Source: Alicyclobacillus sp. | GTDB taxonomy: Bacteria > Bacillota > Bacilli > Alicyclobacillales > Alicyclobacillaceae | Reading direction: 5' to 3' | Assembly (NCBI RefSeq): GCF_023511815.1 | Contig: NZ_JAIMAV010000001.1 | Span: forward strand, 1-64,000 | Length of the DNA stretch: 64,000 nt | In this document: piece by piece, positions 32,812-41,323 of the stretch | How the letters are laid out: every line of letters starts with the position of its first letter | Position numbering within the stretch: the first letter of the stretch is position 1 | Notes under the pieces: model-generated | What the model was told of the DNA's origin: nothing | Database searches by the model: none | What the model saw: only the letters and a program-made list of their open reading frames with translations | Translations under genes and position numbers: made by a program

Positions 32812-33191
32812 TTCGCGTTCGTTTTGTGAGCATTCCGGTCTCGGATCAGGACCGGGCCCTCGGTTTCTACCGGGACAAGCTGGGGTTCGAGGTGGTGACG
32901 GATCAGGCGTTTGGCCCCGGACAGCGATGGATTGAGCTGAAACCTCCGGGTTCGGACACGCTGGTGGTGTTGTTCACCCCGCCGGGGATGGAGGATCGAA
33001 TCGGGGGATTTCAAAACGTCGCGTTCACCTGCGACGATGTGGAGGCGGCGTATCGCGAGCTGAGCGCACGCGGGGTGGAGTTCGTCCAGCCGGCTAAACG
33101 GTCCTCGTGGGGCGGGGTCGAGGCCATCTTCAAAGACCCGGATGGGAACACCTTCGTGTTGGCGGCGCCGGTCAACGAACACCGCGGCTGA
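32808..33191 (+). CDS. VOC-family (glyoxalase-like) protein (127 aa)
   Basis: One vicinal-oxygen-chelate unit: VRFVSIPVSDQDRALGFYRD at the N-terminus and GGVEAIFKDPDGNTFVL at the C-terminus, the glyoxalase/bleomycin-resistance pattern. Overlaps the acyl-CoA ligase by four bases (ATGA), so it is part of the acyl-CoA operon. Methylmalonyl-CoA epimerases share the fold, but the sequence is closer to generic VOC dioxygenase-like proteins, so no reaction is assigned. Confidence 0.85.
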   Translation: MIRVRFVSIPVSDQDRALGFYRDKLGFEVVTDQAFGPGQRWIELKPPGSDTLVVLFTPPGMEDRIGGFQNVAFTCDDVEAAYRELSARGVEFVQPAKRSSWGGVEAIFKDPDGNTFVLAAPVNEHRG

Positions 33192-33222
33192 CGTCCGAAC
33201 ACCGAGCAAGGGGGGAAGGTCG

Positions 33223-33543
33223 ATGCGCATTGCGGCGGCCCGGCTGCGGGAGGCCCAGGAGGTGCTGTTGCGGCACGGGTTTTCCAAACAACACGAGCGG
33301 ATTTTCTCCATGGATGTCGTCGAGCGGGACCGCGGCGTCCAGTGCATGGTGGGGCTGGATCAGTCGGAGGATCCGCTTCGGTTCGAGGTTCAGGTGCGCT
33401 GTCTCGAACGGCCCGTGACACCGGGGAAGAAGGGGACCGACATCGCGCGGGTTCGGGTGATTGACCTGAACGCGGCCCCGGCCTCCATTCGGGCGGCGGC
33501 GGAAGCTGCTCTGGCGGAACTGGCTGCGCTGGAGGCGCGCTGA
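33223..33543 (+). CDS. Small hypothetical protein, last gene of the acyl-CoA operon (106 aa)
   Basis: Alpha/beta-looking soluble protein without cysteines, signal peptide or membrane segment; the opening MRIAAARLREAQEVLLRHGF and the alanine-rich C-terminal helix (IRAAAEAALAELAALEAR) are its only features. ATG at 33223 with GGGGGGAAGG upstream. I do not recognise the family. It follows the VOC gene by 31 bases and probably shares its transcript. Confidence 0.65.
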   Translation: MRIAAARLREAQEVLLRHGFSKQHERIFSMDVVERDRGVQCMVGLDQSEDPLRFEVQVRCLERPVTPGKKGTDIARVRVIDLNAAPASIRAAAEAALAELAALEAR

Positions 33544-33630
33544 CAGTATGCGTTCCGTGCACCGGGGCTCTCGCGACCCGGTGCACGGAAGGCGTCCCGG
33601 AAGGTGCGTGGACGGTGGACGTCGCCGGGG

Positions 33631-33711
33631 GCCCGCCGTGTGGCGGGGGAGGGCCCGCGGCTCGCCGGTCCCCGTTGGGGAGACGCTGGCGGCCCGCCGT
33701 ACGGCGGGGGA
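33631..33711. repeat. Repeated GC-rich hairpin (two 20-base copies)
   Basis: GCCCGCCGT-GT-GGCGGGGGA at 33631-33650 recurs as GCCCGCCGT-AC-GGCGGGGGA at 33692-33711, differing in two central bases; the second is an exact palindrome over 33693-33708. Both could fold as hairpins between two convergent operons and may act as bidirectional terminators, although neither has a T-run. Confidence 0.6.
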
Positions 33712-33927
33712 TTACGGTTCCGACACCCAACCCCCGATGCGATCCGGGAATTCACCCGTGTACACGCCGTTTTGCGGTCCGCTGTAGGTCGACTGTCCCA
33801 TCCGGACACGCTCGATGTACGCGCGCACCTGTCGGCGCTGCTGTTCGTTCAGACCCATGAGCAATTTCCGCAGCTCGTCCACCTCGTCCTGGTCCGAGCG
33901 AGACTCGTTCGTTCCATTCCGCTGCAC
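33712..33927 (-). CDS. Small hydrophilic protein after terC (71 aa)
   Basis: Soluble, highly charged protein whose middle, DEVDELRKLLMGLNEQQRRQ, is predicted to be helical, with a Gly/Ser/Tyr-rich tail. The GTG at 33927 has GGAGAGGGAGG six to seven bases before it, within the last codons of terC's downstream spacer, so it is read from the same manganese-riboswitch transcript (gap 19 bases). No family recognised; the helix superficially recalls small sporulation regulators but lacks their signature. Confidence 0.6.
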   Translation of the reverse strand: MQRNGTNESRSDQDEVDELRKLLMGLNEQQRRQVRAYIERVRMGQSTYSGPQNGVYTGEFPDRIGGWVSEP

Positions 33928-33946
33928 CGCTCTGCCTCCCTCTCCT

Positions 33947-34678
33947 TCACTGGATACCATTAGGTTGCGCCTCGGCGTGCCGGTTATCCAGCGGTGCGGA
34001 CAGCCGCCCCCGGCGCCGAAAGATTTGGATCATCCCGATGGCGGTGAGGACGAACGCGGCGAGGAATCCACCGGGCAGCACCCAATGCGACCACTCAGGC
34101 AGGGAGAGCGTGTGGACGATGGGATCGTCCGCCACCATTCTGCCGGCAATCCAGGTGATGTACGCCGCGGCCAGGTAGAGGATCCACGGCATCCGGTCAA
34201 ACACCCGGGAGATGAACCGGCTGCCGAAGATGAGAAACGGGATGGTGAACAAAAACCCCGCCAACAGCACGCTGAGCCGCCCGCCGGCCGCGCCCAGCAT
34301 GGCCATGGCGTTGTCGAGTTCCATGCCGAGGTCGGCGACGACGATGGCCGAGATGGCCTTGCCGAGCTGGTTGCCGGGGATGGACAGGGTCGGCGCCTCC
34401 TCGGTCTGCGGCCGGATGTGCTCCAGCACCAACCGCACGGCGATCCACCACAGGAGCACGCCGGCGATGGTCCTGAGCACCGGCAGGCGAATGATGAACG
34501 TGCCGACGGCGGTGAACAGGATCAACAGCAGGATGGCGATGGTGCTGCCGAAGGTGATGGCGCGCTTGCGCATGTCTTCCGGCAGCCGGTTCGCCGCCAT
34601 GGAGATGGCCAGCGCGTTGTCTCCCGACAGGATGATGTTGACCAGTGCGACGTTGAGGACGAGCCAAAACCAATCCAA
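33947..34678 (-). CDS. TerC-family membrane protein, likely manganese efflux or metalation factor (243 aa)
   Basis: Seven-helix integral membrane protein with the TerC signatures VNIILSGDNALAISMAA (near residue 12) and VVADLGMELDNAMAMLGAA, both with the conserved Asp-Asn pairs that bind metal. I start it at the TTG at 34678, which has GGGAGG eight bases upstream. Relatives YkoY/YceF/YjbE in B. subtilis are controlled by manganese and help load or export Mn2+. Here a yybP-ykoY riboswitch directly precedes the gene, so high Mn2+ should switch it on. A small gene follows in the same transcript. Confidence 0.92.
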   Translation of the reverse strand: MDWFWLVLNVALVNIILSGDNALAISMAANRLPEDMRKRAITFGSTIAILLLILFTAVGTFIIRLPVLRTIAGVLLWWIAVRLVLEHIRPQTEEAPTLSIPGNQLGKAISAIVVADLGMELDNAMAMLGAAGGRLSVLLAGFLFTIPFLIFGSRFISRVFDRMPWILYLAAAYITWIAGRMVADDPIVHTLSLPEWSHWVLPGGFLAAFVLTAIGMIQIFRRRGRLSAPLDNRHAEAQPNGIQ

Positions 34679-34699
34679 TGAGGACACCTCCCGATTATC

Positions 34700-34875
34700 A
34701 AAAACAAAACGAGCGAGACCCGAGCCCGCCCGGGGTCGACGAATGTCGCCGGGGGGCTGCGAGTCTCGCTCATGGATTAGACAAACCCATGGAAGGCGCC
34801 GGGTCCGGACGTGGCCGAACCGTACTGACGGCGCGCTTCGCCGCACTCCTGCGGCAGCTACTCCCTCACAGCGTG
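34700..34875 (-). promoter_or_regulatory. yybP-ykoY manganese riboswitch with terminator
   Basis: On the minus strand GGGAGTAGCTGCCGC begins the aptamer (about 34866), followed by a cross-strand CCGTCAGTACGG element and, near 34750, the second conserved segment GCAGCCCCCCGGCG, as expected for the yybP-ykoY class. A long stem of GAGCGAGACtCG with CGGGTCTCGCTC and a T-rich run (34710-34701) is the terminator. Mn2+ binding should prevent termination and raise terC expression. Confidence 0.85.
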
Positions 34876-34925
34876 CTTGGCACGATGTGGTAAACCTTCC
34901 GATGCTCTCGCGTTGTCCCGTATGC

Positions 34926-34954
34926 AAGATAGACGTTTGGACGGGGTTTGTCAA
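34926..34954 (-). promoter_or_regulatory. Promoter of the terC riboswitch transcript
   Basis: Minus-strand TTGACA (34954-34949) and TATCTT (34931-34926) with a 17-base spacer, about 50 bases upstream of the aptamer. Confidence 0.65.
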
Positions 34955-35039
34955 GCCCTGGGGGATTGCGCGCATGGAGGCGAGCGATTAGGATCAGGAT
35001 CCAAACACCCGGTGGAAGCGATTGCAGGGAGGGATCCAG

Positions 35040-36098
35040 GTGCGGGTCGTGCGGTTTCCCGAAAATCCTCTTTTGACGCCGAAGGATGTGCCGCCATCGC
35101 GGCCGGACATGCGGGTCATCGGCGCCTTCAACGCGGGGGTCGCCCGGTACGGGGATGAGGTCATTCTGCTCCTGCGCGTCGCGGAACAGGCCGTGGCGAC
35201 CCCCGAGACGGTCGGTGTACCCATGTATGACCCGGAAGCCGGCGAGACCAAAGTTCGGCAGGTGGCCCGCGGGGACGCGGCGTACGATTTCAGCGATCCG
35301 CGGGCGGTCCGGCGCGCCGACACACTGGAGACGGTGTGGCTGACGTCCATGTCCCACCTTCGCGTCGCTCGCAGCCGCGACGGACATCATTTCACCGTCG
35401 ACGAGCGGCCGCTGGTGCAGCCGGAGACGCCCTATGAGGCGTTTGGGGTCGAGGACCCGCGCGTGGCGCAGATCGGGGACGCGTACTACATCACCTACAC
35501 CGCCGTGTCGGCGTACGGGGTGGCCGTGGGGTTGGCGGTGACGCGGGATTTTCGGCACGTGGAACGGATGGGGCTCATCTTTCCGCCGGAGAACAAGGAC
35601 GTGGTGCTGTTCCCGGAGGCCGTCGGGGGAAAATATTACGCGCTGCACCGTCCGGCGCCACGCGGGATGGGGGCGCTCGACATCTGGATGGCCGAGTCGC
35701 CCGATCTGCGGCACTGGGGCAATCACCGGTACCTGTTCGGCCGCCGGCCGGGAAGGTGGGACGGAGCGCGCATCGGGGGCGGCGCCGTACCCATTCGGAC
35801 GGAGGCGGGTTGGCTCGTGCTCTACCATGGCGCGGATGAGCAGAACCGGTACGCGATGGGGGCCGCGTTGCTCGATCTCGCCGATCCCTACCGCGTCATC
35901 GCCCGCTCGGAGGAGCCGATTCTCGCCCCGGAGGCGGCGTACGAGCGGGAGGGATTCTTCGGCGGGGTGGTCTTCTCCTGCGGCGCGCTGGTGGAGGGAG
36001 ACCTCATCCGCATGTACTACGGGGTCGCCGACGAGGCCATCGCCGCGGCCGAGTTTTCGGTGGCCGAGGTGCTTGACTCGCTCACCCGGCGAGGATGA
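35040..36098 (+). CDS. GH130-family glycoside phosphorylase/hydrolase (352 aa)
   Basis: Five-bladed beta-propeller of family GH130. The opening RFPENPLLTPKDVPPSRPD and GAFNAGVARYGDEVILLLRV, the acid-base region YEAFGVEDPRVAQIGDAYY (catalytic Asp) and GARIGGGAVPIRTEAGWLVLYHG are family hallmarks. Members phosphorolyse beta-mannosides (for example mannosyl-glucose or mannobiose). GTG at 35040 follows AGGGAGGG; no signal peptide, so it acts in the cytoplasm. No sugar transporter is nearby. Its 3' end overlaps a convergent membrane protein gene by 17 bases. Confidence 0.9.
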   Translation: MRVVRFPENPLLTPKDVPPSRPDMRVIGAFNAGVARYGDEVILLLRVAEQAVATPETVGVPMYDPEAGETKVRQVARGDAAYDFSDPRAVRRADTLETVWLTSMSHLRVARSRDGHHFTVDERPLVQPETPYEAFGVEDPRVAQIGDAYYITYTAVSAYGVAVGLAVTRDFRHVERMGLIFPPENKDVVLFPEAVGGKYYALHRPAPRGMGALDIWMAESPDLRHWGNHRYLFGRRPGRWDGARIGGGAVPIRTEAGWLVLYHGADEQNRYAMGAALLDLADPYRVIARSEEPILAPEAAYEREGFFGGVVFSCGALVEGDLIRMYYGVADEAIAAAEFSVAEVLDSLTRRG

Positions 36099-36627
36099 GC
36101 GCGTCGGCGAGCCACGCGAGACAAAGGATCAAGGCGCCGGAGGGGATCGGCGTGGTCCGCGGCGCCTGTGGGCCTCCCGTCCGGTGGACGAAGTTGCGTC
36201 CATGGATGGTGCCGCTGACCCAGACAAACGCCTGTCCGGCCTGCGCGGGCCACAGCCGCCTCAACAGCGCCGCGAGCCAGCGCAGGACCGAAATGGCCCA
36301 CAGCAGGCCGGCGAGCAGCCACCAGACCACCTGGCCGAGGGTAATGCCACCGAGTGCGCCGAGAACGGGCCCCCGCGGCCAGACGGCGGTGGTTAGGCCA
36401 AGGGAGCGCGAGATGGCCAGCACCGCCTGAAGGACCCAGTTGAGCCCTTCCAGCGCCCAGAGGATGGCCAGCAGCACCGCGAGGACGAGATAGACCCAAT
36501 CGAGGGCGCGGAGGCGGTCCAGTACGTAGGTGAAGGCCCGGTCCATGGCGTACCCGGCCGGAGTGAACGACTTCCAAAAGGTGTACAGTTCCCACAGCCG
36601 CCACAGCTTTCCGATGCGACGAAACAC
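36082..36627 (-). CDS. Hypothetical membrane protein (181 aa)
   Basis: Unrecognised protein with about three or four hydrophobic segments (WVYLVLAVLLAILWALEGL, VLGALGGITLGQVVWWLLAG, ILCLAWLADALILAG) after a basic, tryptophan-rich N-terminus (IGKLWRLWELYTFWKSF). The segment FVWVSGTIHGRNFVHRTGG is the only strongly polar stretch. The GTG at 36627 is chosen because AAGGAGG lies six bases upstream. It is divergent from rarD and overlaps the end of the GH130 gene. A signal peptidase fold has been considered because of the isolated polar loop but there is no supporting motif. Confidence 0.75.
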   Translation of the reverse strand: MFRRIGKLWRLWELYTFWKSFTPAGYAMDRAFTYVLDRLRALDWVYLVLAVLLAILWALEGLNWVLQAVLAISRSLGLTTAVWPRGPVLGALGGITLGQVVWWLLAGLLWAISVLRWLAALLRRLWPAQAGQAFVWVSGTIHGRNFVHRTGGPQAPRTTPIPSGALILCLAWLADALILAG

Positions 36628-36714
36628 GGTACGCCTCCTTGCGAACGTTCTGTCGGCATCATCCCAGAACCGGTGTGGAAAATGCAACCCGCGGCAATGA
36701 ACCGCTTCCAGAGG

Positions 36715-36743
36715 TTTGCATTCTTCGCCGCCGGGGGTAAGAT
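36715..36743 (+). promoter_or_regulatory. Promoter of rarD
   Basis: TTTGCA (36715-36720) and TAAGAT (36738-36743) with a 17-base spacer, about 100 bases before the start codon. Confidence 0.5.
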
Positions 36744-36845
36744 GAGTACGTCAACGAGCGTGGGGAGAATGGATGGAAGACGCCCGGAGCGCGGGATCTC
36801 TCGCATCTCTCCGAAACACGCCGCGAGACGGGGGAGGGTGTGCTG

Positions 36846-37742
36846 TTGAATCGACGAGGCATCGTGTACGCAGTGCTGGCCTACGGCGGGTGGGGCCTGT
36901 TGCCGATGTATTGGAAGTTGTTCGCCAGCCTGTCGGCCACCGAGGTGTTGGCGCACCGCATCGTGTGGTCGGCGCTGTTCGTCTGGGCGATGCTCGCCGC
37001 GACCGGCCGACTGAAGGCCGGCCTGCGGGTTGCTCAGGATCGCCGCCACCTTCTTTGGATGGGCATCGGGGCCGGACTCATCACCATCAATTGGCTGACC
37101 TACATTTACGCGGTCAATTCGGGGCACATCGTGGAGGCCAGTCTCGGGTACTACATCAACCCGCTGGTGAGCGTGCTGCTCGGGATTGTATTTTTGCACG
37201 AACGGCTCAACGGCTGGCAGTGGGGGGCCCTGGCGGTGGCGGCCGCCGGTGTGGCGATCTCGGTCTGGGCCTACGGTCGCTTCCCGTGGCTCGCCATCTC
37301 GCTGGCGCTGTCGTTCGGCCTGTACGGTCTGGCTAAGAAGAAGGTCTCCGTCGAGGCCATGGAGAGTCTGACATGGGAGACCACCCTTGTGTTGCCACTG
37401 GCCTTGCTCTATCTCGCCGGGTTGCACCTGGCGGGGGTGGACGGGGGATGGCACCTGCCGGCCCTGCGCCTGGTCCTGCTCCTGTTGTCCGGCGTCGCCA
37501 CGGCCCTGCCGCTTTTGTGGTTTGGCATGGCCGCCAAGGCGTTGAACCTGACGACCCTCGGTTTTGTCCAGTACCTGTCGCCGACCATCTCGCTGTTGCT
37601 CGGCGTGTTCGTGTACCGGGAGAGCTTCACGGCCCTGGATCTGCTCGCGTTTGCCTGCATCTGGATGGCGCTGGTCCTCTACAGCGTCTCGTCGTTGCGC
37701 CACGCGATGCGCCGCGTCGGGGGGATGAGCGCCGCGCAGTGA
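36846..37742 (+). CDS. rarD: RarD/EamA-family transporter (298 aa)
   Basis: Ten-helix drug/metabolite transporter. The RarD subgroup is recognisable from AVLAYGGWGLLPMYWKLF at the N-terminus, EVLAHRIVWSALFVW, the ASLGYYINPLVSVLLGIVFL helix end of the first EamA repeat and LGFVQYLSPTISLLLGVFVY of the second. It is an inner-membrane permease of unknown substrate, named from chloramphenicol sensitivity. The TTG at 36846 is favoured over the GTG at 36840 because GGGGGAGG lies eight bases before it. Confidence 0.92.
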   Translation: MNRRGIVYAVLAYGGWGLLPMYWKLFASLSATEVLAHRIVWSALFVWAMLAATGRLKAGLRVAQDRRHLLWMGIGAGLITINWLTYIYAVNSGHIVEASLGYYINPLVSVLLGIVFLHERLNGWQWGALAVAAAGVAISVWAYGRFPWLAISLALSFGLYGLAKKKVSVEAMESLTWETTLVLPLALLYLAGLHLAGVDGGWHLPALRLVLLLLSGVATALPLLWFGMAAKALNLTTLGFVQYLSPTISLLLGVFVYRESFTALDLLAFACIWMALVLYSVSSLRHAMRRVGGMSAAQ

Positions 37743-37928
37743 ACAGGTTTCCGTGCCCCGAAACGCCGCGGCACCACATCTTCGCGGCGGCCGACGGCGA
37801 TGGCGGAGGAGAGGCGTGGCGCCCGGCCGCCGGGTTTCGCCCCGCGCCCCGGGGGGCCCTGTGATAGAATGAGATCGATAGGGTTGAATGGAAAAGGCAT
37901 ACCGATGCATCCGCAGGAGCGTGGGCGC

Positions 37929-38333
37929 ATGTTCATCACGCGGATCCGGCCGCGGGTCTCGGAGACCGACGGGGTGGGGCACATCAACAACACCACCATC
38001 CCCGTCTGGTTCGAGGCCGGACGGCACGAGATCTTTCAATTGTTCATGCCGGATCTTTCGTTCAAAGATTGGAATCTTGTGATTGTCCATATGTCCGTGG
38101 ATTTCGTGAAAGAGACGTTTTACGGGCGCGACGTGGAGATCCGCACCTGGATCCGCCGGATTGGAAACAGCAGTCTGGAGATAGGAGAAGCGCTGTATCA
38201 GGATGGGGAGGTGCGGGCGCGGGGCCGGTCGACCTACGTGTACTTCTCCCAGCGAGAGCGGCGGGCGCAGCCCATTCCGCCCGACATCCGGCGGGCGCTG
38301 GCGCCGCACGTTCAGGCGGACCCGGATGGATGA
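37929..38333 (+). CDS. Acyl-CoA thioesterase, 4HBT hot-dog family (134 aa)
   Basis: Single hot-dog domain of the 4-hydroxybenzoyl-CoA thioesterase type: TRIRPRVSETDGVGHINNT carries the catalytic Asp (usual pattern RYxDxDxxGHVNN), followed by YGRDVEIRTWIRRIGNSSL and the closing GRSTYVYFSQRERR. Hydrolyses an acyl-CoA in the cytoplasm. ATG at 37929 with AGGAG eight bases upstream; an in-frame ATG at 37905 lacks a site. Probably monocistronic, between rarD and a dehydrogenase gene. Confidence 0.88.
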   Translation: MFITRIRPRVSETDGVGHINNTTIPVWFEAGRHEIFQLFMPDLSFKDWNLVIVHMSVDFVKETFYGRDVEIRTWIRRIGNSSLEIGEALYQDGEVRARGRSTYVYFSQRERRAQPIPPDIRRALAPHVQADPDG

Positions 38334-38464
38334 GGGTCCCCTCCGGCGCCGCGGGGCCCCGCTTCATCGTCCCGCACCGCGGCGGGACGGGTTGAGTTGC
38401 CCGTCGGCGCGGACGACCGACGGAGGCCAGGCATCCTGGCCGAGCAAGAAGGAGGAGGATATGT

Positions 38465-39592
38465 ATGCAGACGCGCGCGGCGGTGTTGACCGCCATGGGG
38501 AAACCGGCTCCCTACGCGCAGAGCCGGCCTTTGGAGATCCGAACGGTTTCACTAGACGAGCCCCGGTTCGGGGAGGTGTTGATCCGGATTCGGGCGGCCG
38601 GATTGTGCCATTCGGACCTGTCGGTGATCAACGGAAGCCGGCCGCGGCCCGTGCCGATGGTGCTCGGGCACGAGGCGGCGGGCGAGGTGGTCGCCGTCGG
38701 CCCGGGAGTCGTCCAGCTTCAGCCTGGGGATCGCGTCGTGTGCTCGTTTGTCCCCAGCTGCGGGCACTGCGGCCCGTGCCGGGAGGGCCGGCCCAATCTG
38801 TGTGAAACGGGCGCGGCGGCCAACACGGCGGGGACCCTCCTGTCGGGAGCGCGTCGGCTGCACGGGGAAGATGGCGGCGAGATCCACCATCACCTCGGCG
38901 TGTCCGCCTTCGCGGAGTACGCGGTCGTCTCGGAGCATTCGCTGGTGAAGGTGGACGCAGACCTGCCCTTCGAGGAGCTGGCGGTGTTCGGATGCGCGGT
39001 GATGACCGGGGTCGGCGCCGTGATCAACACCGCCCGGGTGCCGGCGGGCAGCTCGGTGGCGGTCATCGGGCTCGGCGGCGTCGGGCTCGCCGCCCTCTTG
39101 GGGGCGGTGGCGTCGGGCGCGCGGCGAATCGTCGCGGTGGATGTCAATCCCCAGAAGCTGCGCCAGGCTGAGGAACTCGGTGCGACGGACACGTTTGACG
39201 CCCGCGACCCGGAGGTGGCCGAGCGGGTGCGCGCGGCCACCGAAGGGGGGGTGGAGTTCGCGATTGAAACGGCGGGCGCGGTCCCGGCGCTGGAGACGGC
39301 TTTCCGGGTGACCCGCCGGGGCGGGACGACGGTGACCACGGGCCTGCCGCATCCGGATCACCGGCTGTCGCTGCCGCCGGTGATCCTGACGGCGGAGGAG
39401 CGGACGCTGAAGGGCTCGTACGTGGGCAGCTGCGTGCCCTCTCGGGACATCCCGCGCTTCGTCGAGATGTACCGGCGGGGCCGGCTGCCGGTCGACCGGC
39501 TCCTCTCTGGGCGGATTGGGCTCGACGAGGTCAACGAGGGCTTCGATCGCCTCGCTCGCGGGGAGGTCAACCGCCTGATCCTCGTCCCCTGA
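38465..39592 (+). CDS. Zinc-dependent alcohol dehydrogenase, class III-like (375 aa)
   Basis: Medium-chain zinc alcohol dehydrogenase. The catalytic zinc ligands are Cys in AAGLCHSDLSVING, His in LGHEAAGEVVAVG and the second Cys in VFGCAVMTGVGAV; the structural zinc cysteines are in PSCGHCGPCREGRPNLC. The Rossmann motif VIGLGGVGLAALLGAV is near residue 200. The 20-residue insertion before the second catalytic ligand is typical of class III/glutathione-dependent and aryl alcohol types. ATG behind GAAGGAGG. The substrate is not indicated; the neighbour is a convergent CoA-transferase. Confidence 0.92.
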   Translation: MQTRAAVLTAMGKPAPYAQSRPLEIRTVSLDEPRFGEVLIRIRAAGLCHSDLSVINGSRPRPVPMVLGHEAAGEVVAVGPGVVQLQPGDRVVCSFVPSCGHCGPCREGRPNLCETGAAANTAGTLLSGARRLHGEDGGEIHHHLGVSAFAEYAVVSEHSLVKVDADLPFEELAVFGCAVMTGVGAVINTARVPAGSSVAVIGLGGVGLAALLGAVASGARRIVAVDVNPQKLRQAEELGATDTFDARDPEVAERVRAATEGGVEFAIETAGAVPALETAFRVTRRGGTTVTTGLPHPDHRLSLPPVILTAEERTLKGSYVGSCVPSRDIPRFVEMYRRGRLPVDRLLSGRIGLDEVNEGFDRLARGEVNRLILVP

Positions 39593-39663
39593 ATCCGTGG
39601 CCGCGGCCGAATGGATGGTCGAGGCCGGATTGCATCCTCGGTCAGAGCGGATTGCAGCCGCGC

Positions 39664-41160
39664 TCACGGGCGCATGGACCCGGTGTCCCGCAGACGGACG
39701 TGCCAGGACAGGGCCTTCTCGAGGTCATGCGGCGTGTGACCTCCGAAACGCAGGGCGGTTTCAAGGTACTCAAACAGCGCGTCGCGATAGTCCGGATGCG
39801 CGCAGTGTTCGATGATGAGTCTCGCGCGCTCCCTCGGCGCCAACCCCCGCAGGTCCGCGAGCCCCTGTTCGGTGATCAACACCTGCACGTCGTGTTCGGT
39901 GTGGTCCACATGGGAGACCATCGGGACGATGCTGGAGATGCGCCCGTCTTTCGCGGTGGACTTCGTGACGAAGATGGACAGGTAGGCGTTGCGGGCGAAG
40001 TCGCCGGAACCGCCGATGCCGTTCATCATGTGCGTACCCAGCACGTGGGTCGAATTGACGTTGCCGTATATGTCCGCCTCCAGCGCCGTGTTCATGGCGA
40101 TGACACCGAGCCGCCGGATGATGCCGGGATGGTTCGAGATCTCCTGTGGGCGCAGGATCAGTCGATCCCGATAGGATCCGAGCCGCCCCAGCACGTCCTG
40201 CGCCCGTCCGGGCGACAGGGTGACGGCGCAACCGGATGCAAAGCGAAGGCGCCCTTCATCGAGGAGATCGAATGCGGCGTCCTGCAACACCTCGGAGTAC
40301 ATCTGCAGATGGTGAAACGGTGTGCCGAGCAGACCGTGAAGCACGGCGTTGGAGACCGCACCGACGCCCGATTGCAGTGGACGCAGCTCGTTCGTGAGGC
40401 GGCCCATCCGCACCTCATGTTCAAGGAAATCAACCAGATGCCCCGCGATGCGCGCCGTCTCCTCATCGGGCGGCGCCAGCGGCGCAAAGTGGTCATCCCG
40501 GTCGGTGATCACGATGCCCACGATCTTATCCGGATGGATGGGGATACCGGGCGTTCCAATCCGGTCGCTGACCTCCACCAGGGGAATGGGCTCCCGGTGA
40601 GGACGGGGGCCGGGCACATAGATGTCGTGCATGCCCTCCAGCTCCAGGGGCTGGTGTGTGTTCAGTTCCACGATGACCTTGTCGGCCATCATGGCGTACG
40701 TCGGCGAGTTCCCGACGGACGTGCTCGGGATGATGGACCCGTCCTCCGCGATGGCGATCGCCTCGAGGATGGCCACATCCAGCGGACCCAACTGACCCTC
40801 TCGAATCATTTCCACGGTCAGGCTGAGATGCTGGTCCACGTACATCACGTCACCCCGATTGATGGCGTCCCGCATGCGTCTATCGGATTGAAACGGCATG
40901 CGCCGGGCCACGAGTCCTGCCTCCACGAGCGTCCGGTCCACCTCTTCCGCGACGGATGCGCCAGTCCACAGGTTGATGCGCATCGGTTCGCCGGTCCGCC
41001 GAACTCGCTCGACGAGTGCGGCGGGAACCACCTTGGCGTCCCCCGCCCGGGTGAATCCACTGATGCCGATGGTCATACCGTCCCGAATGTGCCGGGCGGC
41101 CTCGTCCGCGGAGAGGATTCGTTCCCGCAACCGCGCATTTCGAATTCGTTCATCCCACAT
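39664..41160 (-). CDS. Acetyl-CoA hydrolase/succinyl-CoA:acetate CoA-transferase (498 aa)
   Basis: Class I CoA-transferase of the Ach1/AarC family. The catalytic Glu is in LEADIYGNVNSTHVLGTHMM and the glycine loop GIGGSGDFARNAYLSIF follows; the N-terminal half has GMTIGISGFTRAGDAK and the oxyanion segment SVGNSPTYAMMADKVI. It either transfers CoA between succinate and acetate or hydrolyses acetyl-CoA, helping to manage acetate. ATG at 41160 follows GAGGAGG. It is divergent from an alpha-hydroxy-acid oxidase gene and appears monocistronic. Confidence 0.94.
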   Translation of the reverse strand: MWDERIRNARLRERILSADEAARHIRDGMTIGISGFTRAGDAKVVPAALVERVRRTGEPMRINLWTGASVAEEVDRTLVEAGLVARRMPFQSDRRMRDAINRGDVMYVDQHLSLTVEMIREGQLGPLDVAILEAIAIAEDGSIIPSTSVGNSPTYAMMADKVIVELNTHQPLELEGMHDIYVPGPRPHREPIPLVEVSDRIGTPGIPIHPDKIVGIVITDRDDHFAPLAPPDEETARIAGHLVDFLEHEVRMGRLTNELRPLQSGVGAVSNAVLHGLLGTPFHHLQMYSEVLQDAAFDLLDEGRLRFASGCAVTLSPGRAQDVLGRLGSYRDRLILRPQEISNHPGIIRRLGVIAMNTALEADIYGNVNSTHVLGTHMMNGIGGSGDFARNAYLSIFVTKSTAKDGRISSIVPMVSHVDHTEHDVQVLITEQGLADLRGLAPRERARLIIEHCAHPDYRDALFEYLETALRFGGHTPHDLEKALSWHVRLRDTGSMRP

Positions 41161-41323
41161 GTCAAAACCTCCTCTGCACACCGTTACTGTACAACGGCGG
41201 CCCCTTGGCATACATGACTCGGATGTCGCATTCCCGGCGGTTCAAACGGAGGATATCCCGTCTCTCAACCGACCGTTTGAATGGTATGATGGATCTGACA
41301 GACTTGGGAGAGGGGGGCGTGGA

